A stretch of 64,000 bases of DNA from NCBI RefSeq assembly GCF_036880985.1, contig NZ_JBAJNO010000009.1, positions 3,446,501 through 3,510,500 of the forward strand, in the 5' to 3' direction. The DNA comes from Limibacter armeniacum (GTDB lineage: Bacteria > Bacteroidota > Bacteroidia > Cytophagales > Flammeovirgaceae). Positions 35,548 to 45,415 of this stretch are shown here, one piece after another. Below the pieces are notes generated by a model that saw nothing but the letters and a program-made list of their open reading frames with translations, made no database searches and was not told the origin of the DNA. How positions within the stretch are numbered: the first letter of the stretch is position 1; each line of letters starts with the position of its first letter. A program made the position numbers and the translations under genes.

Positions 35548-36708
35548 ATGATTAAAAACAATTCAAGATCCATGAGTGTGCAGTACCTGGCACGCAAAGC
35601 ATCAAATGGTTATGTTACGATCTATGCCCGTATCGAAGTGAATGGTGATCGGGGTACACCGTTCAGTACAGGTATCCGCTGTTTGGAAAAGCATTGGAAT
35701 GGGGATATGATCAACCACAAACACGCCAGTGCAGACAACGAGGAACTTGCTATTATCCGAAATGAGGTCAAGATGGTGTATCTGGAGATGCGCAAATTTA
35801 GAATGTCTATCACGCCTGTAACATTGCGTGAACGTTGGGAGAAGTTTGTAGAGATAAAGTCCATAAGTCTGCTAGGTGTCTGGAAAGAATGGATCAAGAT
35901 GAAGGGCAAGGTGCTTAAGGCGAACACCCTCTACAATATTGAACGGAGGTGCTTGCGGTTTCAGGAGTTTTTGAAGGAAACTGGCGCATCTGATATGGAT
36001 GTGAACAAGGTAACAAGGCCTTGGGCTGATACCTTTATCAACTGGATGCGAAAGCATAAGTATAGTGTCAACTATATAGCAAAGTTGGTGGAGGAGCTGA
36101 AAGCGGTAGTTGCCTTTTCGGTGGATAAGGGGTACTTGTATGTTAATCCACTTCTGGGGCTTAAGTATTCCAGAACTACAGACGCTGAACGGGTGTACAT
36201 AAGCAGCGATGAGCTGGAGGCGATTACGAAGATGAAGTTTTTCAGGAAGCGATTGCAGCGAACTGCCGACCTGCTGGTATTTTCTTGCCGTACGGGGCTG
36301 AGCTATGCGGACCTGATGGACTTTGACTATGAGAAGCATCTGCACTATATCGGCAATCAGGCTTGCATCAAGAAGAAGCGTGTCAAGTCAAAGGTTGAGT
36401 TTATCGTCCCGATTGATTCGGTTGCGATGAAAATCCTGAACAGCTACGATTACAAGCTCCCTAAGATTGGTAATAGTGGCTATAATATGAACCTTAAGAT
36501 TCTGGCTGAGGTAATGGGTATTCGAAAGAATTTGACTACCCATGTGGGAAGGCGTACTTTCTCCATGGTACAATACCAGCAAGGGGTAAGAAGGCAGACC
36601 ATTGCCCGCATGCTTGGCCACAAGTCTGAACGAACAACTGATACCTATTACCTAGACATGCTACAGATCAGTATCGAGGCTGAACTTGATTTGATCTTGA
36701 GTGCCTAA
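35548..36708 (+). CDS. Tyrosine site-specific integrase
   Basis: 386 aa with three parts: arm-type DNA-binding domain (residues 1-95), SAM-like core-binding domain (about 105-200) and catalytic domain. Catalytic residues: Arg in FSCRTGLSYADL (about 248), Lys in VKSKVEF, His-x-x-Arg in THVGRRTFS (about 332-335), His in ARMLGHKSE (about 358) and Tyr in TDTYYLDM (about 367). This is the Bacteroidota Arm_5/Phage_int_SAM_5 type. It inserts and, with a directionality factor, excises the prophage. Confidence 0.93.
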   Translation: MIKNNSRSMSVQYLARKASNGYVTIYARIEVNGDRGTPFSTGIRCLEKHWNGDMINHKHASADNEELAIIRNEVKMVYLEMRKFRMSITPVTLRERWEKFVEIKSISLLGVWKEWIKMKGKVLKANTLYNIERRCLRFQEFLKETGASDMDVNKVTRPWADTFINWMRKHKYSVNYIAKLVEELKAVVAFSVDKGYLYVNPLLGLKYSRTTDAERVYISSDELEAITKMKFFRKRLQRTADLLVFSCRTGLSYADLMDFDYEKHLHYIGNQACIKKKRVKSKVEFIVPIDSVAMKILNSYDYKLPKIGNSGYNMNLKILAEVMGIRKNLTTHVGRRTFSMVQYQQGVRRQTIARMLGHKSERTTDTYYLDMLQISIEAELDLILSA

Positions 36709-36763
36709 ACTATAATCCTACCTGCAAGAATATCAACAAGACCAACGTAATAATTGAACACAA

Positions 36764-36794
36764 AAAAGTTCGGTTGCTAGCCGAACTTTTTATA
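36764..36794 (+). terminator. Terminator after the integrase
   Basis: 10-bp perfect stem (36764-36773 with 36781-36790), 7-nt loop, T-rich end. Confidence 0.8.
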
Positions 36795-36840
36795 TTTTCC
36801 CTCCTGTTTAATTTCGTTTAACATATAGCCCAATTTTTTT

Positions 36841-37422
36841 ATGAGAACTATATTGATTCTAACCATCACCCTAATCTTTTCAACCTGTCTTTATGCTCAA
36901 AAAGGAACCACTTTGATTGGGGACTTTAAGGCTGGTATGAGTAAAAAAGAGTATAGGAGTGCAATAAAGGAAGTGCCTGTATCTGCTTTTTTCCATAGAA
37001 TGAAATTCAATGGGATTGAGTTTATTGTTAATGGAACTAACAAAGCCTATGGTGCGGGAGAAAAAGAGCTTAAAACATTTACTATGTATTCAGCATTAGA
37101 TCACGATGCAACAGAGGCGGCCTTATTCAAACTAATGTCCTTATTTAAAAATGAGCTTAAATATGAGGTAGTCTACGAAAAAGAATATGCCAAGTCACCA
37201 GCACTTAGTAAAGGGGATTTGATGGCATGCTATAATGATATTAATGGAAATCGTGTTTTTACCATTACTATGGGAGGTACTTCTTATACATCAGGTGTTC
37301 TATTTTACTATATGTATTTAGACATTGAGTCAAAGAAAGACTTTGATTTGAAGCTAAAAGACTCAAAAGTGGATCATAACAAGGATGTTAATGATGCAAA
37401 GAAGATGCTTAGTGGTAATTGA
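36841..37422 (+). CDS. Secreted protein of unknown function inside the prophage
   Basis: 193 aa with signal peptide (cleavage after YAQ). Mature part alpha/beta, LIGDFKAGMSKKEYRSAIKE near the start, no known motif. It lies alone on + between the integrase and the convergent tail genes, each side closed by terminators. That is the usual place and form of a 'moron' cargo gene expressed by the lysogen. Its AT-rich codon use differs from the more GC-rich structural genes next door. Confidence 0.7.
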   Translation: MRTILILTITLIFSTCLYAQKGTTLIGDFKAGMSKKEYRSAIKEVPVSAFFHRMKFNGIEFIVNGTNKAYGAGEKELKTFTMYSALDHDATEAALFKLMSLFKNELKYEVVYEKEYAKSPALSKGDLMACYNDINGNRVFTITMGGTSYTSGVLFYYMYLDIESKKDFDLKLKDSKVDHNKDVNDAKKMLSGN

Positions 37423-37440
37423 TATACCCTACTGTTTGAA

Positions 37441-37477
37441 AAGCCCTGGTCAATCTAGCTTTGACCAGGGCTTTTTT
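37441..37477. terminator. Bidirectional terminator at the end of the tail operon
   Basis: 13-bp perfect stem (37441-37453 with 37461-37473) with T run on +; it also follows the last minus-strand tail gene, whose stop is at 37479. Confidence 0.85.
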
Positions 37478-37478
37478 A

Positions 37479-39392
37479 TTACTCCAGAACTGCTCCCTCT
37501 TTTGGCACCCTTGCTTCCATCTTGACATCCTTAATCCCGTCATGGGTTAACTTATATGTTAACTTTTTTGGGAGGTAATGGAAGTTGTTTGTTTGGTACC
37601 AGCTAAATGGCTGGTAGCTGATAATGTCTGCAATGGTCATTTTGGGCTTGATCTTGATCAGTTTGCAGTTGGCTAGAAACAGCATGGCCCTTTTGTGGAA
37701 AGTCTCGTATAGTCCTTCCTCATCGTCCCAAATCAGGGAGTACTGTATTTGGTTGTCTTGCCTGTTGGATAGCCTGATTTGTGGGTTACTGGTTTGGTAG
37801 TTGGTAGCCGTAACATAGTTGTAGTTGTTCCCTTCGTAATCATCTATTGGCTGATAGTCGGGAAAGTTGCTATGGTTAAGGTGTCCAATCCTGCCAGACT
37901 TATCGCCTGTTATTTCGGGAAAGTAGCGGAACCCATAGGTGAACTCAAATTCAAACTCCCCGTCCAATTCTTCCTGTATAGGAAATGTCAATGGAATATT
38001 GGTGCCTATATTCAGGAAATGCTCTTCACCTTGTGAGTGTGTACGTGCATGGGATGTGATAAGCCCTCTTCTGCGTACTTCTACATTATTGTCTTTGTAA
38101 TAGATCTCCACTTCCATTAGGTCTTCGATATCAGGCAACGGCTCGTTGTTTGGGTCGGTATCATCGTATCGAATTTGTACACCTAAATACCCAGGGGTGT
38201 TAGTGGGTTCTATTGGCCTGACCAAATCAAAGCTGCTTTGTTTGATTATCTTTCCTCTATTGACCATATAAACAGGGTCAACGCCTGTGTTGATCTCCAT
38301 CTTCTGGTCTCCTTCCCGAAAGACTACTTCTTTTGGATATCGGTTAAATCCTAATATTGGTTGCCAAAGCAGGTCGATTGACTTGTACCAGCTGGTGTTG
38401 GCTCTTACATAGTAGGTCTCGCCACTGGCAAAGTTTACAGGTGGCAAATCCTGATAGGTGTCCACCGTTCCGTTCAGGGTTGGTTTTGGGTCTCCCTGTT
38501 TGGTATTGTGTGAAAATGAGACCTTGTCTATATGCCCTTTTTCGGAACTCTCGATGGATAGGACATCCAAGTACTTGAACCCGTAGTTATTCTCATAGTA
38601 TAGGTAGCCCGGCAATGAGTGGATATCCATCAGGGTTACTTTGTTTTGGACGGTATCAAAGTATGTGAAGATGCCGAAATTTCTAGCCAGGGCATTCAGG
38701 AATGTAGAAACTGTTAGGCTTGGTGGTGCGATATCGTAGGCGGTATCCCAATACAGCCCATTGTTAGGGTGGTCTGTAAACCACATTACGGATTTGTACT
38801 GCTCTGCCGGAAACCTGAGAATCATTTCCATCTCATAGCCAAGTGCTGCAAATAGCTGCTCCAATAGGTAGGTAGTTGAGATGCAGAATACGGAATCGTC
38901 AAACACGACCGAATCCTCATTTGTTCGGGTGAGGATCTGCTGAAAGTCATCTGAAGCAAACAGGTCTGCTACGGGTGTGTAGCCTTCCTGTACCAGTTGG
39001 GTGTTGCGGTCTAAGTAACCGATTATCTTGATGCTGAATAGCTCAGGCAAAGTAACCTCTTTGATTTCTGCGAGTATGGAGGTGTTGGAGGTGACAAATA
39101 CCTCATAGCCTTTGCTGGTACAGCGTTGCAGGATGAGCTTACCGGATATAAGGGTAAATCCTTTGAAGCTGATTTGGCAGTCGTAGGTGTTGATAAAGTT
39201 GTTCTTGTACACTTCGGGCATATGCTCAAAGCCGAACACTTTTTTTGAGGCACCGGTATAGGGGATCACAAACGAGTAGGTATGTGTTCCGGAAAGGTAT
39301 TCGAGGTTGAAATAGTCTGAGTCCACCACAAAGTTGATGCTGGTGTCTTTGTCTACTGGCAGTACTTCACCGCTGACGGTTATGCTGATCAT
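37479..39392 (-). CDS. Phage tail protein (putative baseplate/tail-tip), large
   Basis: 637 aa, no signal or membrane helix, beta-rich. The N-terminus (ISITVSGEVLPVDKDTSINFVVDSDYF) is followed by an FEHMP.V...F..TYDCQISFKG region like distal tail or hub proteins of Bacteroidota siphophages. It is the last gene of the late operon, two genes behind the tape measure, and overlaps the preceding gene by 4 bp. A tip or host-contact role is inferred from position. Confidence 0.7.
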   Translation of the reverse strand: MISITVSGEVLPVDKDTSINFVVDSDYFNLEYLSGTHTYSFVIPYTGASKKVFGFEHMPEVYKNNFINTYDCQISFKGFTLISGKLILQRCTSKGYEVFVTSNTSILAEIKEVTLPELFSIKIIGYLDRNTQLVQEGYTPVADLFASDDFQQILTRTNEDSVVFDDSVFCISTTYLLEQLFAALGYEMEMILRFPAEQYKSVMWFTDHPNNGLYWDTAYDIAPPSLTVSTFLNALARNFGIFTYFDTVQNKVTLMDIHSLPGYLYYENNYGFKYLDVLSIESSEKGHIDKVSFSHNTKQGDPKPTLNGTVDTYQDLPPVNFASGETYYVRANTSWYKSIDLLWQPILGFNRYPKEVVFREGDQKMEINTGVDPVYMVNRGKIIKQSSFDLVRPIEPTNTPGYLGVQIRYDDTDPNNEPLPDIEDLMEVEIYYKDNNVEVRRRGLITSHARTHSQGEEHFLNIGTNIPLTFPIQEELDGEFEFEFTYGFRYFPEITGDKSGRIGHLNHSNFPDYQPIDDYEGNNYNYVTATNYQTSNPQIRLSNRQDNQIQYSLIWDDEEGLYETFHKRAMLFLANCKLIKIKPKMTIADIISYQPFSWYQTNNFHYLPKKLTYKLTHDGIKDVKMEARVPKEGAVLE

Positions 39393-40462
39393 CTGTTTGG
39401 GATATCGATTGAAAACTCAAAACTGTAAAGGGTGTCTCCATCTTGTGGGCCTTTGATTTTCTTGTCGGTGATGGCTACCTCTACATACTTGTCTGACAGT
39501 TTGGCCAGTACCCTTTCGGCCGACATGATATTGAGTGCTGACTGGAACTCGCTTTTGGATTTGAAATAGCCTGTACGAAGTTTCATCATCATCTTTTCTT
39601 CCACTTTCTGCACCATGCCATTGTCTACCAGTGTGGTGCTGTAGCTTGGCCCATAGATGGAATAGTCGTTTCGCTGGAACTCGCTTTCGCTGCTGCTTTG
39701 CCCTTTGGCGATCAGGGTTTCGAAGTTGCCGGAATAGCGGTCCCAATACAGGAGTTCCACTTCGTAGATACTCTTTTTGCTGGATGGGTAAAGTGTCAAG
39801 GTCTCGTTGTTGAAGGTGATGACCACCCGGCTGATCACTTTCCCTGGTTGCTTGTCTGCATAACCTTGCTGAGGAAAACCCACGGGTACCAGATAGGCTC
39901 TTTGCTTGATGGCCGAAAACACGACATCGTTGTAAGTGGGCGATGGCAATAGCTGTGTTTCGGTATGGGTAGTGCCGTCATCGTAGATGATCTTGAACTC
40001 TACCGGATCATTGGGATAGCCTGCCACTGTTACAAAGTAGTTGGCGGTTTCGCTTACGGTTCGGCTTGTCAGTGCGGCAAATAGGCTACTGCTGTATTGC
40101 TGGTTGATGTTGGCGAACTGGATCTTTGATTTGATGGCTGACCATTCCACTACATCCGTATAGGTGACACCGTCGGTGCTTTCCTGTAGCTTGAAGTACT
40201 TTAGGTGAAATGGCAGAAACTGGATGCTGACACTTTCCGGATTGGGGGAAATAAATTCGAGCTGTGAATCTGTCAGTTCGGATAAGTCAAAGAGAAATTC
40301 TTCCTGGTTGTTTCTGACCAGCTTTTGAATGATGGACATTTCGCCATATTCGAGGTCTTCCACCTTGACAAAAAGGAAGTCGTCTTCCGTATCAGAAAAG
40401 TGCATCAGTATGCGGTTGAGGCTTGGCAAAAGCCCTACTGGTTGCTGGATATAAGTCCTCAT
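39389..40462 (-). CDS. Phage tail protein behind the tape measure (putative distal tail protein)
   Basis: 357 aa, beta-rich, no catalytic motif. It starts inside the tape-measure stop region (4-bp overlap) and overlaps the next gene by 4 bp. Its place directly after the tape measure is that of the distal tail protein in siphophages. The sequence itself is not recognised, so this is an inference from order. Confidence 0.65.
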   Translation of the reverse strand: MRTYIQQPVGLLPSLNRILMHFSDTEDDFLFVKVEDLEYGEMSIIQKLVRNNQEEFLFDLSELTDSQLEFISPNPESVSIQFLPFHLKYFKLQESTDGVTYTDVVEWSAIKSKIQFANINQQYSSSLFAALTSRTVSETANYFVTVAGYPNDPVEFKIIYDDGTTHTETQLLPSPTYNDVVFSAIKQRAYLVPVGFPQQGYADKQPGKVISRVVITFNNETLTLYPSSKKSIYEVELLYWDRYSGNFETLIAKGQSSSESEFQRNDYSIYGPSYSTTLVDNGMVQKVEEKMMMKLRTGYFKSKSEFQSALNIMSAERVLAKLSDKYVEVAITDKKIKGPQDGDTLYSFEFSIDIPNR

Positions 40463-42963
40463 ATTTTTACGAAGTTTTCAATTGTTTCTTGCTTCTCAAC
40501 TTCTTCCCGGCTATTGGTGGTGTCATCATTTGTCCAGATGATCTTTGCATATTTCGGTTGCTCCCTTTGGGTTTGTAGCTCTTGAACTACCGCTCCTAAT
40601 AGCATGGTCTGTTTTTCGAACATGCTTGTATCCAATGGTGGTGGGGTTGCGGCTTGTGTGCTGCCTCCTGCTGCAAACTTGTTGGCTCGGATCATCTCCA
40701 GCATGCCAATGATTGGTCCATAACTTGGAGAGTCTACCATCCAGTTAGGTGCTACCCATTCGGCTCCACGTTCGCCAATGATGCCATAGTGTGCACTTCC
40801 TACATGGCCACCACCTGCAAAGGTTCCGGCACTTCGGATAGGGGACCATCTGCCTTGGTCATAGAAGGTGGCTCCACCTGCTGCATATGTGGTACCGCCT
40901 GATACGGTTGCACCTCCTCCCGAATTGTATTTAGGTGCTTCCGGTGGCTTGGATTTGTTGACAGCTTTTAGGGCTTGTCCTATACCTGTGATTGCTGCTG
41001 AAATACCTGTAGCGATATAGGCCCCAACTACATATGGGAATGCGGGTCCTTTATCTTTTGCGGCCTTGATAGCACCTGCTGTCGCATTGGCAATGGCAGA
41101 ACCTTGTTGGGCAAAGATTTCAGCAACCGCAACCGCTTTGCCAAACTTGGAGTACTCATCAATGTATTCGGCCACACTTGAAAGTGAGTTGGCTATCAGG
41201 TTGGTGCCTGTCATGATATTGTCAAACATCATCTGATCATACGCCTTTTGAGCGGCCATCCTCTTTTTATGTTTGTCGAGTGTTTGGTCCCGTAAGATAT
41301 TGATCAGGTTTTGTTTTTGAACTTCAAGATCAATGCTCTTGGCTGCCAGTTGTTCTTCAATGCCAATCAGCTCAAGGTTTTGGTCATAAACCTCTTCTGT
41401 ATTTACTTCCTTGGCTTCCTCTGCTGCGATACGTTCATCAGCAGCGGCTTCCTGCTTTGCTTTTTCTTCTGCCAGTCTTTGTGCTTCGAGTTGCTTGTCT
41501 CTGTCAGCAGCCCATTCAGCGTCATTGGCTTGCTTGGCTCTGAGTGCTTCTTCTGCTCTAAGGTCTACCAGCTTTTGTTTGAGCGTATCTACCTGCAAGG
41601 TGGTTTCCCTTAATTTTCTGAGCAGACTTTCATAGGATGCGTCGGACATGGCACCGGGACCACCGTCAATCAATGAATTAAGGTCTTCCTGTTTTTTGAC
41701 CAGCTTTGTGAGTTCTTTTTCACTGTCTGAAATCATCTGAGGTAAGTCCTCAGTGGTGGCATCCTTGATGTTTTTCAGGTTCTTGGCGATCCTTTCATCG
41801 AGTGTATCATAACTCTCAATGATGCGGTTTAGCAGTGAAAGCGATTCAGCCAGTACGACATTGAAAAAGTTCTTTGTCCCTTCTACCAGGTCTTTGGTGT
41901 TGGCTGACAGTCGAGCGTATTCGGTGTTGATCTTTTCGGCATAATCGACCTGTTCCTTTTGCTTTTCTCCTAGGTCATCCAATGTGTCGAGGTTGGATTT
42001 CATGGCCGCATCAATGTTGTTGAATGCGTTCTCCAATCCTCCCAAGTCTTCCAGCGGGCCACCTCCCAAATCTGCAATCAGGGTTTGGGTTTGTTGGGCA
42101 TTGAGTCCCATCTCACGAGCCTTCCGGATAATGTCCTGGAATATGTCGATCATGGATTCTTTGCCGCTGTTGATCCTTTGGATTACATCCTCATTGAATG
42201 CGTCGCCCAATGGTGCCAATGCTGCTTTTGCTGCTGGTGTTAATTCTCTTATCTGTTCAGCAAATGTTTTGACCGCATCAATTAGCTTGTCGTCGAATAT
42301 GGTACCTTTTTCTTCCTGTACCATCAGCTTTACAAAGTCCTCCGCTTGAATATTCGCCTGTTTCATTACAGGAGTATATTCGTTGATTTTGCTGAGGAAA
42401 TCCCCGCTTGCGTCTGCTCCTTGGAGGTAGCCTTTCTTGATCATCTCCAAAGAGTCCTGAAAGGTCATGCCATAGGTTTTTGCAAGGGTGTTGGATGCCC
42501 TTAGTACCTCGTTTACATCAGCGTCAAAGGTATCAGCCAAGGCTTTCGCCTGACCTGTAGCCTGATGTAGGGCATCACCTTGCAGCTCGGAATAACGTTG
42601 GGTTACTCGGTTGAGCTTTGCGTATTCGGCTATGATTCTCTGAAGCTCGGAGGCTGCCAAACCGATACCTGCCGCCACTGCCGCCCATCCAGCTTTTGCC
42701 ATGCTGAAAATCTGCGGTTGGGCTTTGGCCATCATGGACATGTTTTGGTTGTTGGAGCGTGCTTCCTTGCTTACTTCACCGAGCCGGGTCCTTACCTTTT
42801 TGAGTTCCTTTGATTTATCAGCGAACTCTTTGGTATTGGTCGGCATCTTTTCGAGTTGCTTATTCAGAACAGCAGCAGCGGCTTTCATCTCTTTCATGCT
42901 AGCCTCGGCTTTTTTGCCGTTCATGATAATCTCGACGGTCCGTTTATCTGTATTAGATGCCAT
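40459..42963 (-). CDS. Phage tail tape measure protein
   Basis: 834 aa. Long N-terminal coiled coil (EASMKEMKAAAAVLNKQLEKM), a hydrophobic segment near 88-106 (GWAAVAAGIGLAASEL), a central helical region (about 320-560) with Ala/Glu/Lys repeats, a second hydrophobic part (YVVGAYIATGISAAITGIGQAL, in pieces) and a Gly-rich end with GIIGERGAEWVAP, common in tape measures. Its length sets tail length. Its size suggests a moderate siphovirus tail. Confidence 0.92.
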   Translation of the reverse strand: MASNTDKRTVEIIMNGKKAEASMKEMKAAAAVLNKQLEKMPTNTKEFADKSKELKKVRTRLGEVSKEARSNNQNMSMMAKAQPQIFSMAKAGWAAVAAGIGLAASELQRIIAEYAKLNRVTQRYSELQGDALHQATGQAKALADTFDADVNEVLRASNTLAKTYGMTFQDSLEMIKKGYLQGADASGDFLSKINEYTPVMKQANIQAEDFVKLMVQEEKGTIFDDKLIDAVKTFAEQIRELTPAAKAALAPLGDAFNEDVIQRINSGKESMIDIFQDIIRKAREMGLNAQQTQTLIADLGGGPLEDLGGLENAFNNIDAAMKSNLDTLDDLGEKQKEQVDYAEKINTEYARLSANTKDLVEGTKNFFNVVLAESLSLLNRIIESYDTLDERIAKNLKNIKDATTEDLPQMISDSEKELTKLVKKQEDLNSLIDGGPGAMSDASYESLLRKLRETTLQVDTLKQKLVDLRAEEALRAKQANDAEWAADRDKQLEAQRLAEEKAKQEAAADERIAAEEAKEVNTEEVYDQNLELIGIEEQLAAKSIDLEVQKQNLINILRDQTLDKHKKRMAAQKAYDQMMFDNIMTGTNLIANSLSSVAEYIDEYSKFGKAVAVAEIFAQQGSAIANATAGAIKAAKDKGPAFPYVVGAYIATGISAAITGIGQALKAVNKSKPPEAPKYNSGGGATVSGGTTYAAGGATFYDQGRWSPIRSAGTFAGGGHVGSAHYGIIGERGAEWVAPNWMVDSPSYGPIIGMLEMIRANKFAAGGSTQAATPPPLDTSMFEKQTMLLGAVVQELQTQREQPKYAKIIWTNDDTTNSREEVEKQETIENFVKI

Positions 42964-43165
42964 TGTCTTTGATATGCTTTAGAAGTAATGAAGCTGCTTT
43001 AATCCTTTCTTTTTTATGGTGGAACTCGCTTGAACCTATAGGTAGTTTTGCTAAATCATGCTTAGCTACAACTAGGCTCTTTTCAGCTCTAAGTATTTTA
43101 GATGCCAAGGTTCCAAGCATTGGCGGTGCTCCAACAATTAGCACTTTCCTTATTTTCTTTTCCAT
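42953..43165 (-). CDS. Small phage protein before the tape measure
   Basis: 70 aa, basic, with a short hydrophobic N-terminal strand (KVLIVGAPPMLG) and a helical C-terminus. It overlaps the tape measure start by 11 bp and shares one base with the stop of the gene before. The position is that of a tail assembly chaperone part, but no frameshift site was identified. Function not recognised. Confidence 0.65.
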   Translation of the reverse strand: MEKKIRKVLIVGAPPMLGTLASKILRAEKSLVVAKHDLAKLPIGSSEFHHKKERIKAASLLLKHIKDNGI

Positions 43166-43647
43166 TACAGTTCGATCATTCGTGGAATTGCTTCCAGCAG
43201 TTCTTCAATAGCTCTGTCGCTTGAGTTTTCGAGTGTGCGTTCCATCAGCCTTCTATAGAACCAAGCTGTATGTGTTGTGAACCATGGTTTTGGTTTCCTT
43301 AGCTGCGTCTGTTTGTTTGCAGCTTGCATCATTCTTCTGCGTTTGTAATAAGACTTTCCGGTATTGATCTTCTTTTTGCCAAACCGCTTTCTTTTCCAGT
43401 TTGCGGCTGCTCCTTCGCTGAACTTCAGTCCCCGTCCTGTTCCCTGATCGACATACATACCCCGTCTGAGGTATGATATCTTGATGCTTTTGACCATCTG
43501 AGGGTTGGCCAGAATGTGGCGGTTAATGGATCGGGCTAACTCTCCAGTGTCGCCAATGTTGAGGTTCCGGAACTCAAGACGGTACTTGTCAAAAAGCTCA
43601 TCGAGTAGGAGTGCGACCAGCTTGACGTTGGATAGTGCTTTAGCCAT
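43165..43647 (-). CDS. HK97 gp10-like head-tail / tail completion protein
   Basis: 160 aa, very basic (KRKRFGKKK, YYKRRRMM), with GELARSINRHILANPQMVKS and YVDQGTGRGLKF features seen in gp10-like neck proteins. Overlaps its neighbours by 8 and 1 bp. A role in joining head to tail is inferred from motif feel and position. Confidence 0.6.
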   Translation of the reverse strand: MAKALSNVKLVALLLDELFDKYRLEFRNLNIGDTGELARSINRHILANPQMVKSIKISYLRRGMYVDQGTGRGLKFSEGAAANWKRKRFGKKKINTGKSYYKRRRMMQAANKQTQLRKPKPWFTTHTAWFYRRLMERTLENSSDRAIEELLEAIPRMIEL

Positions 43648-44155
43648 TGGCTGTGAATTTTTCTGGTTTGTACTTCAGGTCAGTGGTGCTGTTGGTTCGG
43701 AACAGGAAGCTGACGTATACGCCATAGTATTGGCTGGCGAGGTTGCCTATCTTTTCGATCCGCAAATCCTGAATGCTCATAAAGTACTTTGCTCGGTTGT
43801 CGAGCAGGTGTTTTTTGATATATCCGATACAATCCTCTGCAATGACTTCTGCTATTGAAATGGCCTCATCTTTTTCGTCGTCAGTGGTGGCTTTATCCAG
43901 GATAAAAAAACCTGCTGCACTGTCCCGTAGGTGGTTGTCTGCTCCGTTGTCGAGGTATCCCGTTTCGGTGGTTTCGACCATCAGCAGTGGGAGCTGTTGA
44001 CTTTGCCGCTTTTTGCCTTTGGCTACCAAGAAACTTTCAATGTCCATGGCGGATTGGATGGGGTCGGCTCCTGTGATGATGCGGGCATAACCTTTTAAGT
44101 CAATATGGGCTTCCTGCATTTGCTTCATCATGGTGATATAGTCTCCGTGTCTCAT
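43640..44155 (-). CDS. Phage neck/tail terminator-like protein
   Basis: 171 aa, alpha/beta, no catalytic motif; LPLLMVETTETGYLDNGADN and YGVYVSFLFRTNSTTDLKY strands. It sits between the 257-aa gene and the gp10-like gene, where tail terminator or stopper proteins occur. Overlaps of 4 and 8 bp show tight translation coupling. Not recognised by sequence. Confidence 0.55.
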   Translation of the reverse strand: MRHGDYITMMKQMQEAHIDLKGYARIITGADPIQSAMDIESFLVAKGKKRQSQQLPLLMVETTETGYLDNGADNHLRDSAAGFFILDKATTDDEKDEAISIAEVIAEDCIGYIKKHLLDNRAKYFMSIQDLRIEKIGNLASQYYGVYVSFLFRTNSTTDLKYKPEKFTANG

Positions 44156-44925
44156 TTCTTCAGGTTCTTTTGGTTTCGCATATCAATATCCAAGCTGATA
44201 AAAGCGGTATGCAATAGGGTGTTGCAGGTGGCTTGCCAGTCTCCAAACTTATCGCCAGCCATGCCGTTGATCAGTTCCAGCCATCCGTATGACTTTCCTT
44301 TGATTTTTTCACCGCCTTCAAATACATTCTTGTACCTGCCATTGAGCATCTTTCGGCAACCGTAGTAAAATATCCTGATAGCGGTCAGCTGGTCGGGCTT
44401 GATGTGTTTGCGGATCAGGTCGGCTCTCTGCTGGACACTTGGTTCTGAAAAGGGTATCCGCTTGTCTGTTTCGGTTGGCGTTGCGGTTGCGGGTCGCCAA
44501 AGGACGGCTACCATCTTGTATAAGAAGCTGATGTACTTGTCGGGGTTTTCGCAAAACTTGATATAGTAGCTGTCTGCTGCTGCAAATTCGAGCAGGTTGA
44601 TATTGTTCAGCTTGTCATTTGGTCCGATCAGTTTGGTGCCTCTTAGGGTACCGAGTGAAAGTTCAGGATAGGGGTTTTGTGTTAGCCGGGTTTCATTGAA
44701 TATGAAATCTGTACAGTCCCAAATGTTGATGATTTGGACATTGGTCAGCAGCTTGAAGGTGCTGAAAGGAACGTCCAAAAGTATTCTGAGCATCTTGACT
44801 TTTGCCTCCTTATGGCTTTTGGCTGAATGGAATACGTTGGCGATTTGGCGTACCTGCTTTGGGGTAAGCTCGTTCCAGTTTTCAGCTATGTTCCTTTTGT
44901 ACTTTCCTATTGTTGCCTCGATCAT
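44152..44925 (-). CDS. Phage protein of unknown function (257 aa)
   Basis: 257 aa, mostly helical, opening IEATIGKYKRNIAENWNELTPKQVRQIANVFH. A central part reads FAAADSYYIKFCENPDKYISF and the end is basic. Similar WNELTPKQ openings occur in Bacteroidota phage proteins near tail genes, but I cannot assign a role. Located between the lysis genes and the neck genes. Confidence 0.6.
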   Translation of the reverse strand: MIEATIGKYKRNIAENWNELTPKQVRQIANVFHSAKSHKEAKVKMLRILLDVPFSTFKLLTNVQIINIWDCTDFIFNETRLTQNPYPELSLGTLRGTKLIGPNDKLNNINLLEFAAADSYYIKFCENPDKYISFLYKMVAVLWRPATATPTETDKRIPFSEPSVQQRADLIRKHIKPDQLTAIRIFYYGCRKMLNGRYKNVFEGGEKIKGKSYGWLELINGMAGDKFGDWQATCNTLLHTAFISLDIDMRNQKNLKK

Positions 44926-44971
44926 AAGCGAAAGAAAGCCGCACGCCCAATGGCGAGCGGCTTTTTGGTTA

Positions 44972-45415
44972 TTAGTTGACTGTCAAATCAAAAGATTCCA
45001 TGCCATAGGTGATGGCCAGTTTTACCAGTAGCTCAATGGCTGCGGCTGAGTAGGTAACATCGAGTTGCCCGTCAGCATTGAGGTCTGAGGATAGATCCAG
45101 TCCCAGCAAGACGCAACCCTTTGTATGGCTGTTGTAGGTGCCGGAATGGATCAGTATTCCTGATCTCCCTTTCACTTCCTGACCGTTTTTCTCTGTGACA
45201 TGAAAGGCTCTGTTCTTGTATTTGCCCGTAGTCCTGAGTGTACAGTGGTAAGTCCCAGTCGGGATGCAGGATATGTTCTGCTGATTGTTGAGCCATGGTA
45301 ATTCTAAACTGCGGCATTCGAACAGTTTCTGCCTGTTGTTGTAGAGCGAAAAGATGCCCTCGGTCTGTTTGGAATTGCCCTTGATCCTTGTCAGGGTGGC
45401 TTTGTAGTTGCTCAT
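44972..45415 (-). CDS. DUF5675-like protein, putative endolysin
   Basis: 147 aa, no signal. The core SGILIHSGTYNSHTKGCVLLG has His, Gly-Thr and a Ser...Gly-Cys in the spacing of L,D-transpeptidase-type active sites, as in DUF5675. It is placed behind two small membrane proteins, so it is probably the cell-wall enzyme of the lysis cassette. Catalysis is inferred. The preceding membrane-protein frame runs 344 bp into this gene in another frame. Confidence 0.7.
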   Translation of the reverse strand: MSNYKATLTRIKGNSKQTEGIFSLYNNRQKLFECRSLELPWLNNQQNISCIPTGTYHCTLRTTGKYKNRAFHVTEKNGQEVKGRSGILIHSGTYNSHTKGCVLLGLDLSSDLNADGQLDVTYSAAAIELLVKLAITYGMESFDLTVN

